DNA of 10,852 bases from Lentisphaeria bacterium (GCA_016302725.1 JAEDNB010000059.1:1-10852); one strand, 5' to 3'; shown: positions 1 to 8,500, counted from the first letter of the stretch. The notes: a model not told the origin generated them from the letters alone. Made by a program: numbers and translations.

Positions 1-462
1 TCCGACGCCACCGACGCCGTCCTCCCCAACCAGGAGCGCCAGGCCCAGTGCATCCAGGGCGCCCTCCGGAAGGCCGGGCTCTCCCCCCGCCAGGTCTCCC
101 TGGTCAGCACCCATGCCACCGGCACCCCCGCCGGAGACGCCAAGGAGTGCCTGGCCCTGCGGCAGGTCTTCGGCGACGACTGCCCCGACACCTTCTTCAA
201 CAACACCAAGAGTTTCATCGGGCACTGCATGGGCGCAGCCGCCGCCCTGGAACTGGCCGGCAACCTCCCCTCCTTCCAGGACCATCTGGTACACCCCACC
301 ATCCATGTCCAGAACCTGGACCCCGCCTGCGCCCTGCCCAACCTGGTCCTCCACCAGCCAACCCCACGGGAAAATCTCTCCATCATCCTCAACAACTCCT
401 TCGGGATGATGGGCATCAACTGTGTCACCATCGTCGGGAGATTCTCCCCCGACTCCCTCTAG
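1..462 (+). CDS. Beta-ketoacyl-ACP synthase (KAS/FabF-like), C-terminal part
   Basis: The gene enters the window from the left, so only the last 153 residues are seen. This is the C-terminal half of a thiolase-fold condensing enzyme, which joins an acyl chain to malonyl-ACP in the cytoplasm. The active-site signature is in order: THATGT with the first catalytic His at visible residue 38, then NTKSFIGH with Lys70 and the second catalytic His75, then NNSFGMMGIN (131-140), matching the family's NSFGFGGxN loop. The nucleophilic Cys would lie upstream, outside the window. The TAG stop is at 460-462. An acyl carrier protein follows after 217 bp, so the pair probably serves one lipid or polyketide pathway. 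FGMMG in place of FGFGG suggests a divergent, perhaps secondary-pathway KS rather than housekeeping FabF. The family call is firm; the exact pathway is not readable here. Confidence 0.9.
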   Translation, partial: SDATDAVLPNQERQAQCIQGALRKAGLSPRQVSLVSTHATGTPAGDAKECLALRQVFGDDCPDTFFNNTKSFIGHCMGAAAALELAGNLPSFQDHLVHPTIHVQNLDPACALPNLVLHQPTPRENLSIILNNSFGMMGINCVTIVGRFSPDSL

Positions 463-679
463 CGCCCTGCATTGGGCCGGCCATGCGCCCCGGCGGCGAC
501 AGGATGGCGCCCTTGGTCGGAACGAAAAATCCCCAGGCAGCCACGCCCGTTTTTCCCCTTCCGGCCACTCCCAGCGCCTCTCCTCCGCCTCCCCGCGTGC
601 CCAGCCCCATGCAGGCCCCTGGGAAACACCCCCAAGCCACCCACCCCGCCAACACGGAGCCACCCCTCCCCTTCCCCCC

Positions 680-925
680 ATGACTAGACCCGAAATCCTG
701 GATGCCGTCATTGACATTCTCACCGAAATCAACCCCGATGTGGACTGGAAGGCCTTCGGCCCCGAGGAATCCCTCCGGGGAACCCTCCAGTCCATGGATT
801 TCCTGGACGTGGTCATGGACTTGAGGAAGCGCTACAAGGTGGTCGTCCCCGAAGCCGACTACGGCAAGCTCTCCACCCTCAAGGGATGCGTGGACTACCT
901 GGAAGCCCCCCTGGCCGACAAGTAG
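680..925 (+). CDS. Acyl carrier protein
   Basis: This 81-residue protein has the size and helix pattern of a stand-alone acyl carrier protein, which carries acyl groups on a phosphopantetheine arm. The attachment serine is most likely Ser38 in LQSMDFLDVV (36-45), where Gln replaces the usual Asp before Ser. The following segment, VVVPEADYGKLSTLKGCVDYL (roughly 54-74), resembles a subgroup of carrier proteins containing 'PEADYPKLATLDGCVAYL'-like sequence, seen beside specialised acyl-transfer enzymes rather than in core fatty-acid synthesis. It lies between a ketosynthase end and thyX. No Shine-Dalgarno sequence precedes the ATG; the nearest GGAG (656-659) is about 20 nt away. Longer in-frame starts back to 422 would add a low-complexity Pro/Ser-rich stretch unlike any ACP, so 680 is chosen. 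Confidence 0.88.
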   Translation: MTRPEILDAVIDILTEINPDVDWKAFGPEESLRGTLQSMDFLDVVMDLRKRYKVVVPEADYGKLSTLKGCVDYLEAPLADK

Positions 926-958
926 CCCGACGCCCTTCCCCCCGCCAAGGAGACAGAA

Positions 959-1657
959 ATGATGGAACTTCAGACAGTGAACGTGCCGCCCCCCAGGCAT
1001 GTGATGGTGCTGGGCGGCCAAGGTTGGATCGGCCTCGTGGACCAGATGGGGACGGAAAGCAGCATCGTCAATGCCGCGCGGGTCTCCTTCGGGAAAATGC
1101 GCTCCGAGATGGACGAGCGGGACGTGAAGCTGCTGAAGTACCTCATCGCCAACCAGCACAACACCCCCCTGGAGCACGTGGTCTTCACCTTCCTGGTGCA
1201 CTGCCCCCTCTTCGTACGCTCCCAGTGGCACCGCCACCGCACCTGGAGCTACAACGAAATCTCCCGGCGCTACACGGAGGTGGACCTGGAATTCTACGTC
1301 CCCCCCGAAATCCATGCCCAGGCGGCCTCCGACCGCCAGGCCTCCACGGCTGCCCCGGAGGCCATGGACCAGGACGCCCTCCGGGAGACCATCCGAAAGG
1401 CCAATCTGGAGACCCTGCGGGCCTATGAGGAACTGCTGGCGGCGGGAGTCTGCCGGGAACAGGCCCGGGGCGTCCTCAGCCAGAATCTCATGACCACCTT
1501 CTGGGCGACGGTGGACCTCTCCAATCTCCTCCGCTTCCTGGAATTGCGCTCCAGCCCCCACGCCCAGTGGGAAATCCGCCAATACGCGGAGGCCATCAAG
1601 AGCCTGCTGAAACCCTCCCTGCCCAATGTCGCCCAGGTCATGGGCTGGGACAAGTAG
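959..1657 (+). CDS. thyX: FAD-dependent thymidylate synthase ThyX
   Basis: ThyX converts dUMP to dTMP using methylene-tetrahydrofolate, with FAD and NADPH as reductants, in the cytoplasm. The defining motif RHRxxSxNExSxRY is complete at residues 92-105 (RHRTWSYNEISRRY). Other family landmarks are HNTPLEHV (67-74), the helix with REQARGVLSQNL (166-177), the FLELR region near 193-197 and AQWEIRQYA (202-210). The 232-residue length is usual for the family. An AAGGAGA ribosome site (947-953) lies 5 nt before the ATG at 959 and 8 nt before a second in-frame ATG at 962, so either could be the true start. This is the best Shine-Dalgarno site in the window. It follows the ACP gene by 33 bp, probably co-transcribed, and a hairpin terminator lies 58 bp past the stop. 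Presence of thyX suggests, but does not prove, absence of thyA. Confidence 0.96.
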   Translation: MMELQTVNVPPPRHVMVLGGQGWIGLVDQMGTESSIVNAARVSFGKMRSEMDERDVKLLKYLIANQHNTPLEHVVFTFLVHCPLFVRSQWHRHRTWSYNEISRRYTEVDLEFYVPPEIHAQAASDRQASTAAPEAMDQDALRETIRKANLETLRAYEELLAAGVCREQARGVLSQNLMTTFWATVDLSNLLRFLELRSSPHAQWEIRQYAEAIKSLLKPSLPNVAQVMGWDK

Positions 1658-1715
1658 CCCCGCGCACGACGCCTCCATCCCCAAGCCCCCCTCCCCCGAG
1701 GAAGGGGCCCCAGGC

Positions 1716-1758
1716 AAGCCCAAGGAAGAATGCCCCATTCCCTCCTTGGGCTTCTTTT
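1716..1758 (+). terminator. Intrinsic terminator after thyX
   Basis: AAGCCCAAGGA (1716-1726) pairs perfectly with TCCTTGGGCTT (1743-1753), 11 bp. Inside the loop a second small stem, GAATG (1728-1732) with CATTC (1736-1740), can extend the structure. CTTTT follows at 1754-1758. This has the form of a Rho-independent terminator for the upstream KS-ACP-thyX unit. It also contains the ATG at 1730, arguing against that codon as the start of the next gene. Confidence 0.8.
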
Positions 1759-1777
1759 CCTCCCCCCAAAAACGCCC

Positions 1778-3748
1778 ATGCCCACTGTTGTTCTTCTCTG
1801 CCACGGGGATTTCCCACGACGGAAAGCCTCCCTGGAGGCCTTGAGGATGGCCGACCATCTCGTCTGCTGCGACGGCGCCATCATGGAACTGGAGCGCTTC
1901 GGGGAACGCCTCCCAGACGCCATCGTCGGCGACCTGGACAGCATCCCCGCCCCCCTGCGGAAACGCCATGCCCGCCTGCTGCACCGGGAGGCGGAACAGG
2001 AAACCAACGACCTCTCCAAGGCACTCCGCTTCTGCCGGCGCCACTATCCCCGCTGCACCCTCCTCATCCTCGGGGCGACGGGAAAGAGGGAGGACCACAC
2101 CCTGGGAAACCTGGCCATCCTGGCCGACCAGGAAAACGCCGAACTCTGGACGGACTACGGCAGGTTCATCCCCTGCCGGGGCCAATGCGCCTTCCCCGTC
2201 TCCCCCGGGGACCAGCTCTCCGTCATCGCCCCCTCCCCCCGAACCCCCGTCTCCCTGGAAGGGGTGCGGTGGCCCCTGCGCCAACAGCCCCTGGAACGCT
2301 GGTGGCAAGGAACCCTCAATGAGGCCACGGAATCCAGTCTCCGCCTGGAATGCCCCGCCGACCAGCCCGTCCTCCTCTATCTCCCCTGGCCGGAGGCCGC
2401 CGTCAAGACCCCGCTCCCCGTCCCCAGGGACCTTCCCTGGAAGAGGGTCCATTTCTGCGGGGCGGGAGGGGTCGGGGTTTCCGGGCTGGCCCACCTCCTC
2501 CTGGATGCAGGGGTGGAGGTCTCCGGCAGCGACGCCGTGGACTCCCCCTACCTGGAGGCCCTGAAAAGCCGGGGGGCCAGGATAACCGTCGGCCTGGCCA
2601 CGGAGGCCCTTCCGGGCTCTTCCCTCCTCGTCTACTCCTCCGCCATCCCCGCCGGCCATCCCGAACGGGAGGCGGCCCGCAGACTGGGGATCCCCCAGTG
2701 CAGGAGAGGGGAATTCCTGGCGCGTCTGGCCACCCGCTTCCGCCATGTGGTCGCCGTCGCCGGCTCCCACGGCAAGACCACCACCACCGCCATGATTGCC
2801 CACCTCCTCCGGCAGGCGGGCAAAAACCCTGGATACCTTATTGGAGGAATGCCCGTGGGGGAGAAAAGGAATGCCGCCTGGGGAGACGGGAATTTCCTGG
2901 TCACCGAAGTGGATGAATCCGACCGCTCCCAGGAATTGATGCTCCCCCAGGATTCCCTCATCCTCAATGTGGATGACGACCACTCCTGGGCCATCGGAGG
3001 CCCACAGGGCCTCCAGGAATGCTTCCGGCGCCTCGCCCGGCAATCCCTCCGGGTCCATGCCTGGGACTCCCCCCTCCTCCGCTCCCTCCTGGAGGGACAT
3101 GACAACGCACGCTGGCTGCCAGACCCCCTCCCCCAGGACGCCCTCCCCTCCCTGAAATTCCCCGGACTCCACAACCGAAGGAACGCCTACGCAGCCACCG
3201 CACTCCTCCAACTCCCCCCATTCTCCCTGACCCGGGAAGAACTCCAAAAAGGACTGGACTCCTTTCCCGGAGTGGAACGACGCCTCCAACTCCTCGCTGC
3301 CGCAAAGCCAGGCCGCTTCCTCTACGAAGACTATGCCCACCACCCCACGGAACTGGCCGCCTGCCTGGAGGCCCTCCGGGAACGGCACCCCACGGCGCCT
3401 TTGACCGTCATCTTCCAGCCCCATCGCCCCGAACGACTCCTGCGATACGGCCGCCGCTTCGCTGAAATCCTGGCGGCCCAATGCCGTCAGGTGGTGGTGA
3501 TGGCCCCCTTCATGGCCTGGGAAAAGGAGGCGCCGGAGGCCTCCCCCCATGCCCTCCTCCAAGAGCTCCGAGACCTCGCCCCCCGCCTGTCCGCACAGGT
3601 CTTCGACCGCCCCCCCAGGGAATTCCTGCCCGCCCTCCTGGAAATGTGGCGGGAACAGGCCGACGCCCCGGAATCCGTCTTCCTCCTGGTGGGGGCCGGA
3701 GACATCGGGACCTTGTCAAAACTCGCCAAGAATTCCCTGGCCCCCTGA
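1778..3748 (+). CDS. Thiamine pyrophosphokinase / MurC (UDP-MurNAc--L-alanine ligase) fusion protein
   Basis: One 656-residue frame holds two enzymes. Residues 1-205 are a complete thiamine pyrophosphokinase (thiamine + ATP to thiamine diphosphate): CDGA (31-34), GDLDSI (51-56), QETNDLSKAL (74-83), GATGKREDHTLGN (99-111) and WWQGTLNEA (175-183), the last two closely like Bacteroidetes-type TPKs. Residues about 222-656 are a MurC-type Mur ligase, which adds L-Ala to UDP-MurNAc in peptidoglycan synthesis: HFCGAGGVGVSG (225-236), P-loop AGSHGKTTTT (328-337), EVDESD (377-382), NVDDDH (397-402), GLHNRRN (463-469), GVERR (498-502), EDYAHHPTE (517-525), FQPHR (546-550) and GAGDIG (639-644). The central ATPase domain looks somewhat shorter than in E. 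coli MurC. An in-frame ATG at 1730 lies in a terminator hairpin and adds 16 residues ahead of the TPK start; 1778 begins directly at the TPK beta strand. No Shine-Dalgarno is seen at 1778. The gene starts a run with the next two genes. Confidence 0.9.
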   Translation: MPTVVLLCHGDFPRRKASLEALRMADHLVCCDGAIMELERFGERLPDAIVGDLDSIPAPLRKRHARLLHREAEQETNDLSKALRFCRRHYPRCTLLILGATGKREDHTLGNLAILADQENAELWTDYGRFIPCRGQCAFPVSPGDQLSVIAPSPRTPVSLEGVRWPLRQQPLERWWQGTLNEATESSLRLECPADQPVLLYLPWPEAAVKTPLPVPRDLPWKRVHFCGAGGVGVSGLAHLLLDAGVEVSGSDAVDSPYLEALKSRGARITVGLATEALPGSSLLVYSSAIPAGHPEREAARRLGIPQCRRGEFLARLATRFRHVVAVAGSHGKTTTTAMIAHLLRQAGKNPGYLIGGMPVGEKRNAAWGDGNFLVTEVDESDRSQELMLPQDSLILNVDDDHSWAIGGPQGLQECFRRLARQSLRVHAWDSPLLRSLLEGHDNARWLPDPLPQDALPSLKFPGLHNRRNAYAATALLQLPPFSLTREELQKGLDSFPGVERRLQLLAAAKPGRFLYEDYAHHPTELAACLEALRERHPTAPLTVIFQPHRPERLLRYGRRFAEILAAQCRQVVVMAPFMAWEKEAPEASPHALLQELRDLAPRLSAQVFDRPPREFLPALLEMWREQADAPESVFLLVGAGDIGTLSKLAKNSLAP

Positions 3749-3788
3749 CACGCAGACTGCCTGGTTTGCATAGGAGAAAGACAACGCC

Positions 3789-4292
3789 ATGTCCCCCAAA
3801 AGCCTCTTCGCCATCCTGCTCCTTCTCCTCCTCGTCTGCCTCCCCCTGGGATGCCGGTTCCTCCAAAACGACAAACGGCTGGTGAAACGGCAATTGACGG
3901 AAATCTGCCAGGATGTCTCCAAGGAACCGGACGAAGGAAACACCACCGCCGCCCTCAAGATGCTCTCCCTGGGCAACCGGCTGGGAAACTCCATCGAAAT
4001 CCAAGTCCACGGAATCCCCCTCGGAGGCGTCCTCTCCGGAGAGGAACTCATGGCGCAGGTGAACCGGGCCAGGCTGCAACTGGACCGCATCCACGTCCAA
4101 TTGCTGGACGACGTCATCACCGTCCAGGGAAACGAGGCGGACATCGACTGCGTGCTCCGGGTCAAGGCCACCTCCGCCCGCCACAATTACAAGATGGAGG
4201 ATGACTTCCATCTCCAAATCCTGCTGAAGAAGAACGAAGACGGAAAGTGGCTCTTCCAGGCCTTCAAGGAAGGGCCGCTCCTGCAAAAGTAA
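3789..4292 (+). CDS. Small exported (possibly lipo-) protein with NTF2-like features
   Basis: This protein has 167 residues. The first 21 form a strong hydrophobic export signal (Lys4 followed by a Leu/Ile-rich core) ending in LPLGC with Cys22. The lipobox is imperfect because Pro sits at -3, so membrane anchoring through Cys22 is possible but unproven. The mature part starts with a charged helix (about 27-45), then alternating strands ending in FHLQILLKKNEDGKWLFQAFKE (about 137-158). A 'DGKWLFQAFKE'-type last strand is typical of NTF2/SnoaL-like folds; this is a pattern judgement and no motif proves a function. Upstream, AGGAGA (3772-3777) lies 11 nt before the ATG. The gene sits 40 bp after the TPK-MurC stop and 45 bp before a secreted glycosidase, so an envelope role is reasonable but inferred. 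No specific function is proposed. Confidence 0.8.
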   Translation: MSPKSLFAILLLLLLVCLPLGCRFLQNDKRLVKRQLTEICQDVSKEPDEGNTTAALKMLSLGNRLGNSIEIQVHGIPLGGVLSGEELMAQVNRARLQLDRIHVQLLDDVITVQGNEADIDCVLRVKATSARHNYKMEDDFHLQILLKKNEDGKWLFQAFKEGPLLQK

Positions 4293-4337
4293 GCGTCCCC
4301 CCAATCCCCCACCACTTTTCCACGGGAACCAGAGGAT

Positions 4338-5276
4338 ATGAGCAAGAGACACCACTCCCCTTCACCGCTGCCCAAGACTCTCCTCCTTCTCCTCTTCGCC
4401 CTGCCCGGCCTTCTCCTGGCCAAACTCCCCCCCCTACCACAGGGCGTCAATCCCTGGGCAAGGGCCTTCCCCCTCTTCCCCGGAATCCTACACCTGAACC
4501 TATCCCTCCCCGTCCCCCGGAAAATGGCCATCCAGGCCATCCAGGTGGACCTGGAAAACCCCAAAATCCGCTTCTTCGCCACACAGCCGGACCCCGATGC
4601 CGGAAAGCCCATGCCCGATTGCCCGGAATACACCATCCGGACAAAACGCCTCACCACCGGGGAATTCCTCGCACAATGCCGCAAGGGAACCTATACCAAC
4701 GGCTTCCCCATCCCCGTGGTGCTGGCGGTCAACGCCGCCCCCTGGTCCCCCTGGAAGCCCCCCTATACCCACGCATACTCCGACAACATGGGGGCACTCG
4801 TCACCAATGGAAAGTGCATCTGCCCCCCCAATGGCACCCCGGGACTCGTCGTCACAAAGGACAACCGACTGGAATTCCGCGATTTCCCCAAGGACATCCC
4901 CCCCGCCAACGATGTCTGGATCGCCCTCTGTGGCTTCGGCATGGTCCTCAAGGACAACACCATCCTCCCCGGGGACAACCCAAAGGACCTGCACCCCAGA
5001 ATGGTCTGGGGACTCAACCAAAACCGCTCCAAACTCTACCTCGTCGCCATCGACGGCAGGCAGGAAGGCTTCTCCATGGGCGCCAATCTCCATGAATGCG
5101 CACAACTCCTCCAATGGCTCGGCGCCACGGACGCCCTCAACATGGACGGGGGAGGCTCCACCACCATGGTCTTCTGGGACTACGTGACAAAACAGCCTAG
5201 ATTGCTGAACCAACCCACCAAGGGTGGAAAATACCAACGCCCCGTGGGCTCCTCCCTGGGAATCTGGTATCAGTAG
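4338..5276 (+). CDS. Exported phosphodiester glycosidase (NAGPA/DUF2233 family)
   Basis: This 312-residue protein has an N-terminal signal or anchor (Leu-rich core about 14-28). It belongs to the family of the lysosomal enzyme that removes GlcNAc from GlcNAc-phosphodiesters; bacterial members act on sugar-phosphodiester bonds of unknown substrates outside the membrane. Family marks are the early VNAAPW (131-136, matching the usual 'iNagyF' strand), RMVWGLN (221-227), LVAIDGRQ (235-242), and the very characteristic LGATDALNMDGGGSTTMV (261-278), followed by a GSSLGI closing strand (304-309). Length fits a single-domain member. AGAGGA (4331-4336) lies only 1 nt before the ATG, too close for a normal ribosome site, yet the next in-frame ATG would remove the export signal. 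It is probably the last gene of the TPK-MurC transcript, since a strong terminator follows. A cell-wall or surface-glycan substrate is inferred from context only. Confidence 0.88.
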   Translation: MSKRHHSPSPLPKTLLLLLFALPGLLLAKLPPLPQGVNPWARAFPLFPGILHLNLSLPVPRKMAIQAIQVDLENPKIRFFATQPDPDAGKPMPDCPEYTIRTKRLTTGEFLAQCRKGTYTNGFPIPVVLAVNAAPWSPWKPPYTHAYSDNMGALVTNGKCICPPNGTPGLVVTKDNRLEFRDFPKDIPPANDVWIALCGFGMVLKDNTILPGDNPKDLHPRMVWGLNQNRSKLYLVAIDGRQEGFSMGANLHECAQLLQWLGATDALNMDGGGSTTMVFWDYVTKQPRLLNQPTKGGKYQRPVGSSLGIWYQ

Positions 5277-5305
5277 CCTGAAAGCAGACACTGCCACCGC
5301 AGACA

Positions 5306-5346
5306 GGCCGGGCCATGCCACCGCAAGGCCCGGCCACTTCTTTTTC
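5306..5346 (+). terminator. Intrinsic terminator after the phosphodiester glycosidase gene
   Basis: GGCCGGGCC (5306-5314) pairs perfectly with GGCCCGGCC (5327-5335), a 9-bp all-G/C stem with a 12-nt loop, followed by ACTTCTTTTT (5336-5345). It lies 30 bp past the stop codon at 5276 and separates the MurC-led unit from the glycan operon. The stretch from here to about 5455 shows no gene or other clear signal. Confidence 0.85.
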
Positions 5347-5468
5347 CATCCCCCCGCGAAATGGCAACACACCCCAGGGCAGGGCCCTCAAAGCATGGAC
5401 CGATCTCCCCAGCGGGAAAAACGGCAAGGAAAATCCCTATGGTTTTCCAGGAAAAAGCTAAAGATATT

Positions 5469-5483
5469 TCAATTATAAATTGA
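5469..5483. promoter_or_regulatory. Palindromic operator candidate overlapping the -35 box
   Basis: TCAATT-ATA-AATTGA is a perfect inverted repeat with 6-bp arms and a 3-bp centre. Its right arm overlaps the candidate -35 box (TTGATT, 5480-5485). That position suits a repressor or activator site for the large downstream gene. The IclR-family regulator encoded at 10090-10845 is a natural candidate binder, but this link is inferred. In such AT-rich DNA a short palindrome can also arise by chance. Confidence 0.5.
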
Positions 5484-5507
5484 TTTATTGATATATTTTA
5501 CTATAAT
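5480..5507 (+). promoter_or_regulatory. Sigma-70-type promoter for the CBM9/glycoside-hydrolase operon
   Basis: TTGATT (5480-5485) and a perfect TATAAT (5502-5507) are separated by 16 bp. They sit in an AT island (8 G/C bases in 60 at 5461-5520) that contrasts sharply with the GC-rich surroundings. Transcription would start near 5514, giving a leader of about 44 nt before the ATG at 5558. The leader has no Shine-Dalgarno sequence. This is the most convincing promoter in the window. Confidence 0.7.
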
Positions 5508-5557
5508 TACAACATTACAAGATTTATTACACCACCACGCCAGTTTTCTCCTTTCCC

Positions 5558-8500
5558 ATGAAATCCCTGCCTGTTTTCCTCTGGCTCCTGGCCTTTGGCC
5601 TTTTGACGCTTTCGGTTCCTGCGGTGGAGTCTCCTGCGGAGACCTACCTTCGGTTGCCGCCCATGCAGAGCGCCCCGGTCATTGACGGGAAGAGCGAAGC
5701 CGACGAATGGCGGATGGGCTCCCCCAGTTTTGGTTCCTACTCCCGGCAGACGGGGATGCTGAGCCGGCGGGACGTCCACCACTGCATTGGCTACGACGAC
5801 ACCTGCCTTTTCCTCTCCCAGCGCAGTGAACTGCCGCCCGCGCCCATGTCCTTGTCGGCGGGGGACCGGATTGTGGTGTCCTTTGGGGAGGATGGGCTGA
5901 CCCCGGTGGTGTTCCAGCGGGATGGCTCCTGCGATGTGGCCGGGGTGGTTTCCCGGGCCACGCAGCACGACGGGACCCTGGATTTCGAGGCGGCGATTCC
6001 CTGGCGCGCCTTTGGGATTCCCTCCTTGGAGGAGGGAAGGGAATACCGTCTGCAGGTTGCCCGCATCTTCCAGAATCTTTCCGAGGAGGTGACCTGGTCC
6101 TGGGGCGAGGCGGGGCGCTTTGTGCCGCAGCGGGGCATCCCCGCGGTGGGCTTCAAGACCTTTGGCAACCGTTGGAAGGCCGCAGGATACGACATCCAGT
6201 GGTCGGCCTTCAATCCCGGGGAGGGCCCCGCCCCGGTCAAACTCTCCGCGCTGATGGTCTCCATTGAGCCGCCGAGCCATTTGGACACCCTCCTTTCCCC
6301 GGAGCCCGGACAGGAAGTGGAAGGCACCCTGCGGGCCATCCTCACACCCCTGGACCGCACCATCCGCTCCTCCATCACTGACGCCAGGGATGGAAGCCTT
6401 CTCTACCGGCGGGACTTCTCCTGGCATGCAGGCACCGGCGTGGCCTACGTGGACCCCGACCCGCCCTACGTATTGGACATCGGCATCTACCCCACCAAGC
6501 GCGTGGCCAAGGCGCGCATCACCTGCGTAAACCGGGATAAACTGATGGCCCTCCAGGATATCTCCTTCCGCATCGAAGGAGAAGACGGCACCGTCTACTG
6601 CCGACTGCCGGCCGAAAACTTCCAGGCCCGCTGGCCCCTCCCCGAACTCCCCCTGGGCACCTACGACCTGGTGGCGGAACTGCGGAATGCCCAAGGCAAA
6701 ACCACCATCCTCAAGAGGGACTTCACCATCCGCGAATTCCCCTGGCAGGGAACGAACATCGGACTCAAGCCCACCGTCCTCCCCCCCTATGTCCCCCTGA
6801 CCTATAGCCAGGAAACCGTCACCGGGCTCCAAACCGCCTATCGACTGGGGGCGGCCCTCTGGGAATCCATCCAAGTCCCGGGAGGGGAACTCCTCGCCCG
6901 CCCCGTCCAACTGACCTTCGACGGCGTTCCCGCCACCCCCGTCACCCCCCCCGCCCTGCGGGAAGCCCGGGAGGACAAAATCACCCTGGAAAGCACGCTC
7001 GAAGCCCCCAGGGGCGTACGCGCCCGGCTCCTCCAGGAATATGACTTCGATGGATTCTGCAAGGTGACCCTGACCCTGGAACCCACGGAAGGCCCCGTCC
7101 CCCTCTCCTCTGTCCGGCTGGACATTCCCCTGAAAAGCGAGGATGTCCAATACGTCTGCGCCCTGGGCAATGGCATGCGCAAAAACATCCACCGCCCCCT
7201 CGACGGGAAGGAGGGCCTCCTCTGGGAAAGCCTGGAGGAGAGCGAAAAGCAGTACCGGCACCATGGCTTCCGACCCTACATCTGGCTGGGGGAGACCTAC
7301 CGGGGAATGGCCTTCGTCTGCGAGACCCCCCTCCACTGGCAACGGGCGGAAAAGAGTTCCGCCCAGGAAATCCTCCGGGAAGGAGACACCACGATTCTCC
7401 GCCTGAACCTGGCCAACACCCCCTTCCAACTGGAGGCCCCCAAAACCATCGTCTTCGCCCTCCAGGCCACGCCCACACGCCCCCAGGACCCTCTCTGGCG
7501 CAAGCAGTACGGCACAATGTACAATGGCCAGAACCCCCGCCAGGCACTCTGCCTGGAATACAACATCGCCAATGTCCTGCGCTTCATGTGCGCAAGGGTG
7601 GACGACGGGGTCGCCCAAGTCCCCAACGACGACTGGTCCTTCGTGGACTACATGGCCGCCGCCACCTGGGAGACCGAGGGGGAGGTGCGGGAGTTCGCCC
7701 AGGGATATCTCCGCAGGAACGGCCTCACCGAGGAAAATTTCAGTGCCTGGGAGAAGGGGGCGCCGGAGAAGGGGAACGACCTGGTCACCCGTATGTTCCA
7801 GGGTTGCCGTTTCTGGAAGAACACGCAAATCAACCTGGCCTACATGAACCCCAAGGCATCCTGCCCCAGCTGGCCGGAGTGGGGAATGTATGTGGATGAA
7901 TGGTTCATGGGCGCATGGCGCCCCGCAAAGTCCTACCGGGACCAGTACTCCGGGCTCCCCGGCGAAACCTACATCGACTTCCTCCTCTGGAACAGCCTCC
8001 GCCTCATTGAAAAGGGTTGGAAGGGACTCTACCTGGACAATCTCTACGACTCCCTCTGCGAAGACCCCGAACTCTCCCCCTACGGCACGGAGGGGATGCC
8101 CATCTGGCACTTCTTCAAAATCCGCGAACTGGTCCGGCGTACCGCCGTCACCGCCTACGAACACGGACTCATGCTCAATGGAAGACCCCTCCTGATGATC
8201 CACCTCACCGACTGCAATGTGGTCCCCTGGCTCTCCCTGGCCTCCCACGGACTGGACTGGGAAATGAATTTCGGCGACAAGCCCTACCCCCAGCGCTTCT
8301 CCGACGCCTATATCCAAACCGATACCCTCGGCACCCAGACCGGCGTCACCCCCTTCGTCCTGGTCAATGCCGCCGGCGCCAATGGCGTCGCCGCCACGAA
8401 ATCCGCCCTGGCCCTGACCTTCGCCTACGGGCTCCTTGCCCAGACCGACTGCGGCATCACCCGCACCCCCTATTTCTTCCAACTCCGGGACGCCGTCTGG

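Noticed and set aside
422..679. An in-frame upstream extension of the ACP, or a separate Pro/Arg-rich small protein in the 463-679 gap.
   Set aside because: The translation is low-complexity Pro/Ser/Arg in several frames, as expected of C-rich spacer DNA, and overlaps the ketosynthase end. I see no gene, clear terminator or promoter in this 217-bp gap.
1730..1777. An N-terminal extension of the TPK-MurC protein starting at the ATG at 1730.
   Set aside because: The codon lies in a terminator hairpin loop, the ribosome site spacing is only 1 nt, and the added residues precede the natural TPK start.
425..3562. A 1045-codon open frame on the minus strand.
   Set aside because: It lies antisense to the ACP, thyX and TPK-MurC genes, whose motifs are unmistakable. 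Its translation is Gly/Glu/Val-rich with no recognisable domain and follows from the C-ending codon bias of the true genes.
5224..5478. A small + strand open frame between the glycosidase gene and the promoter island.
   Set aside because: It starts inside the glycosidase gene, runs through the terminator hairpin and has no ribosome site or recognisable content.
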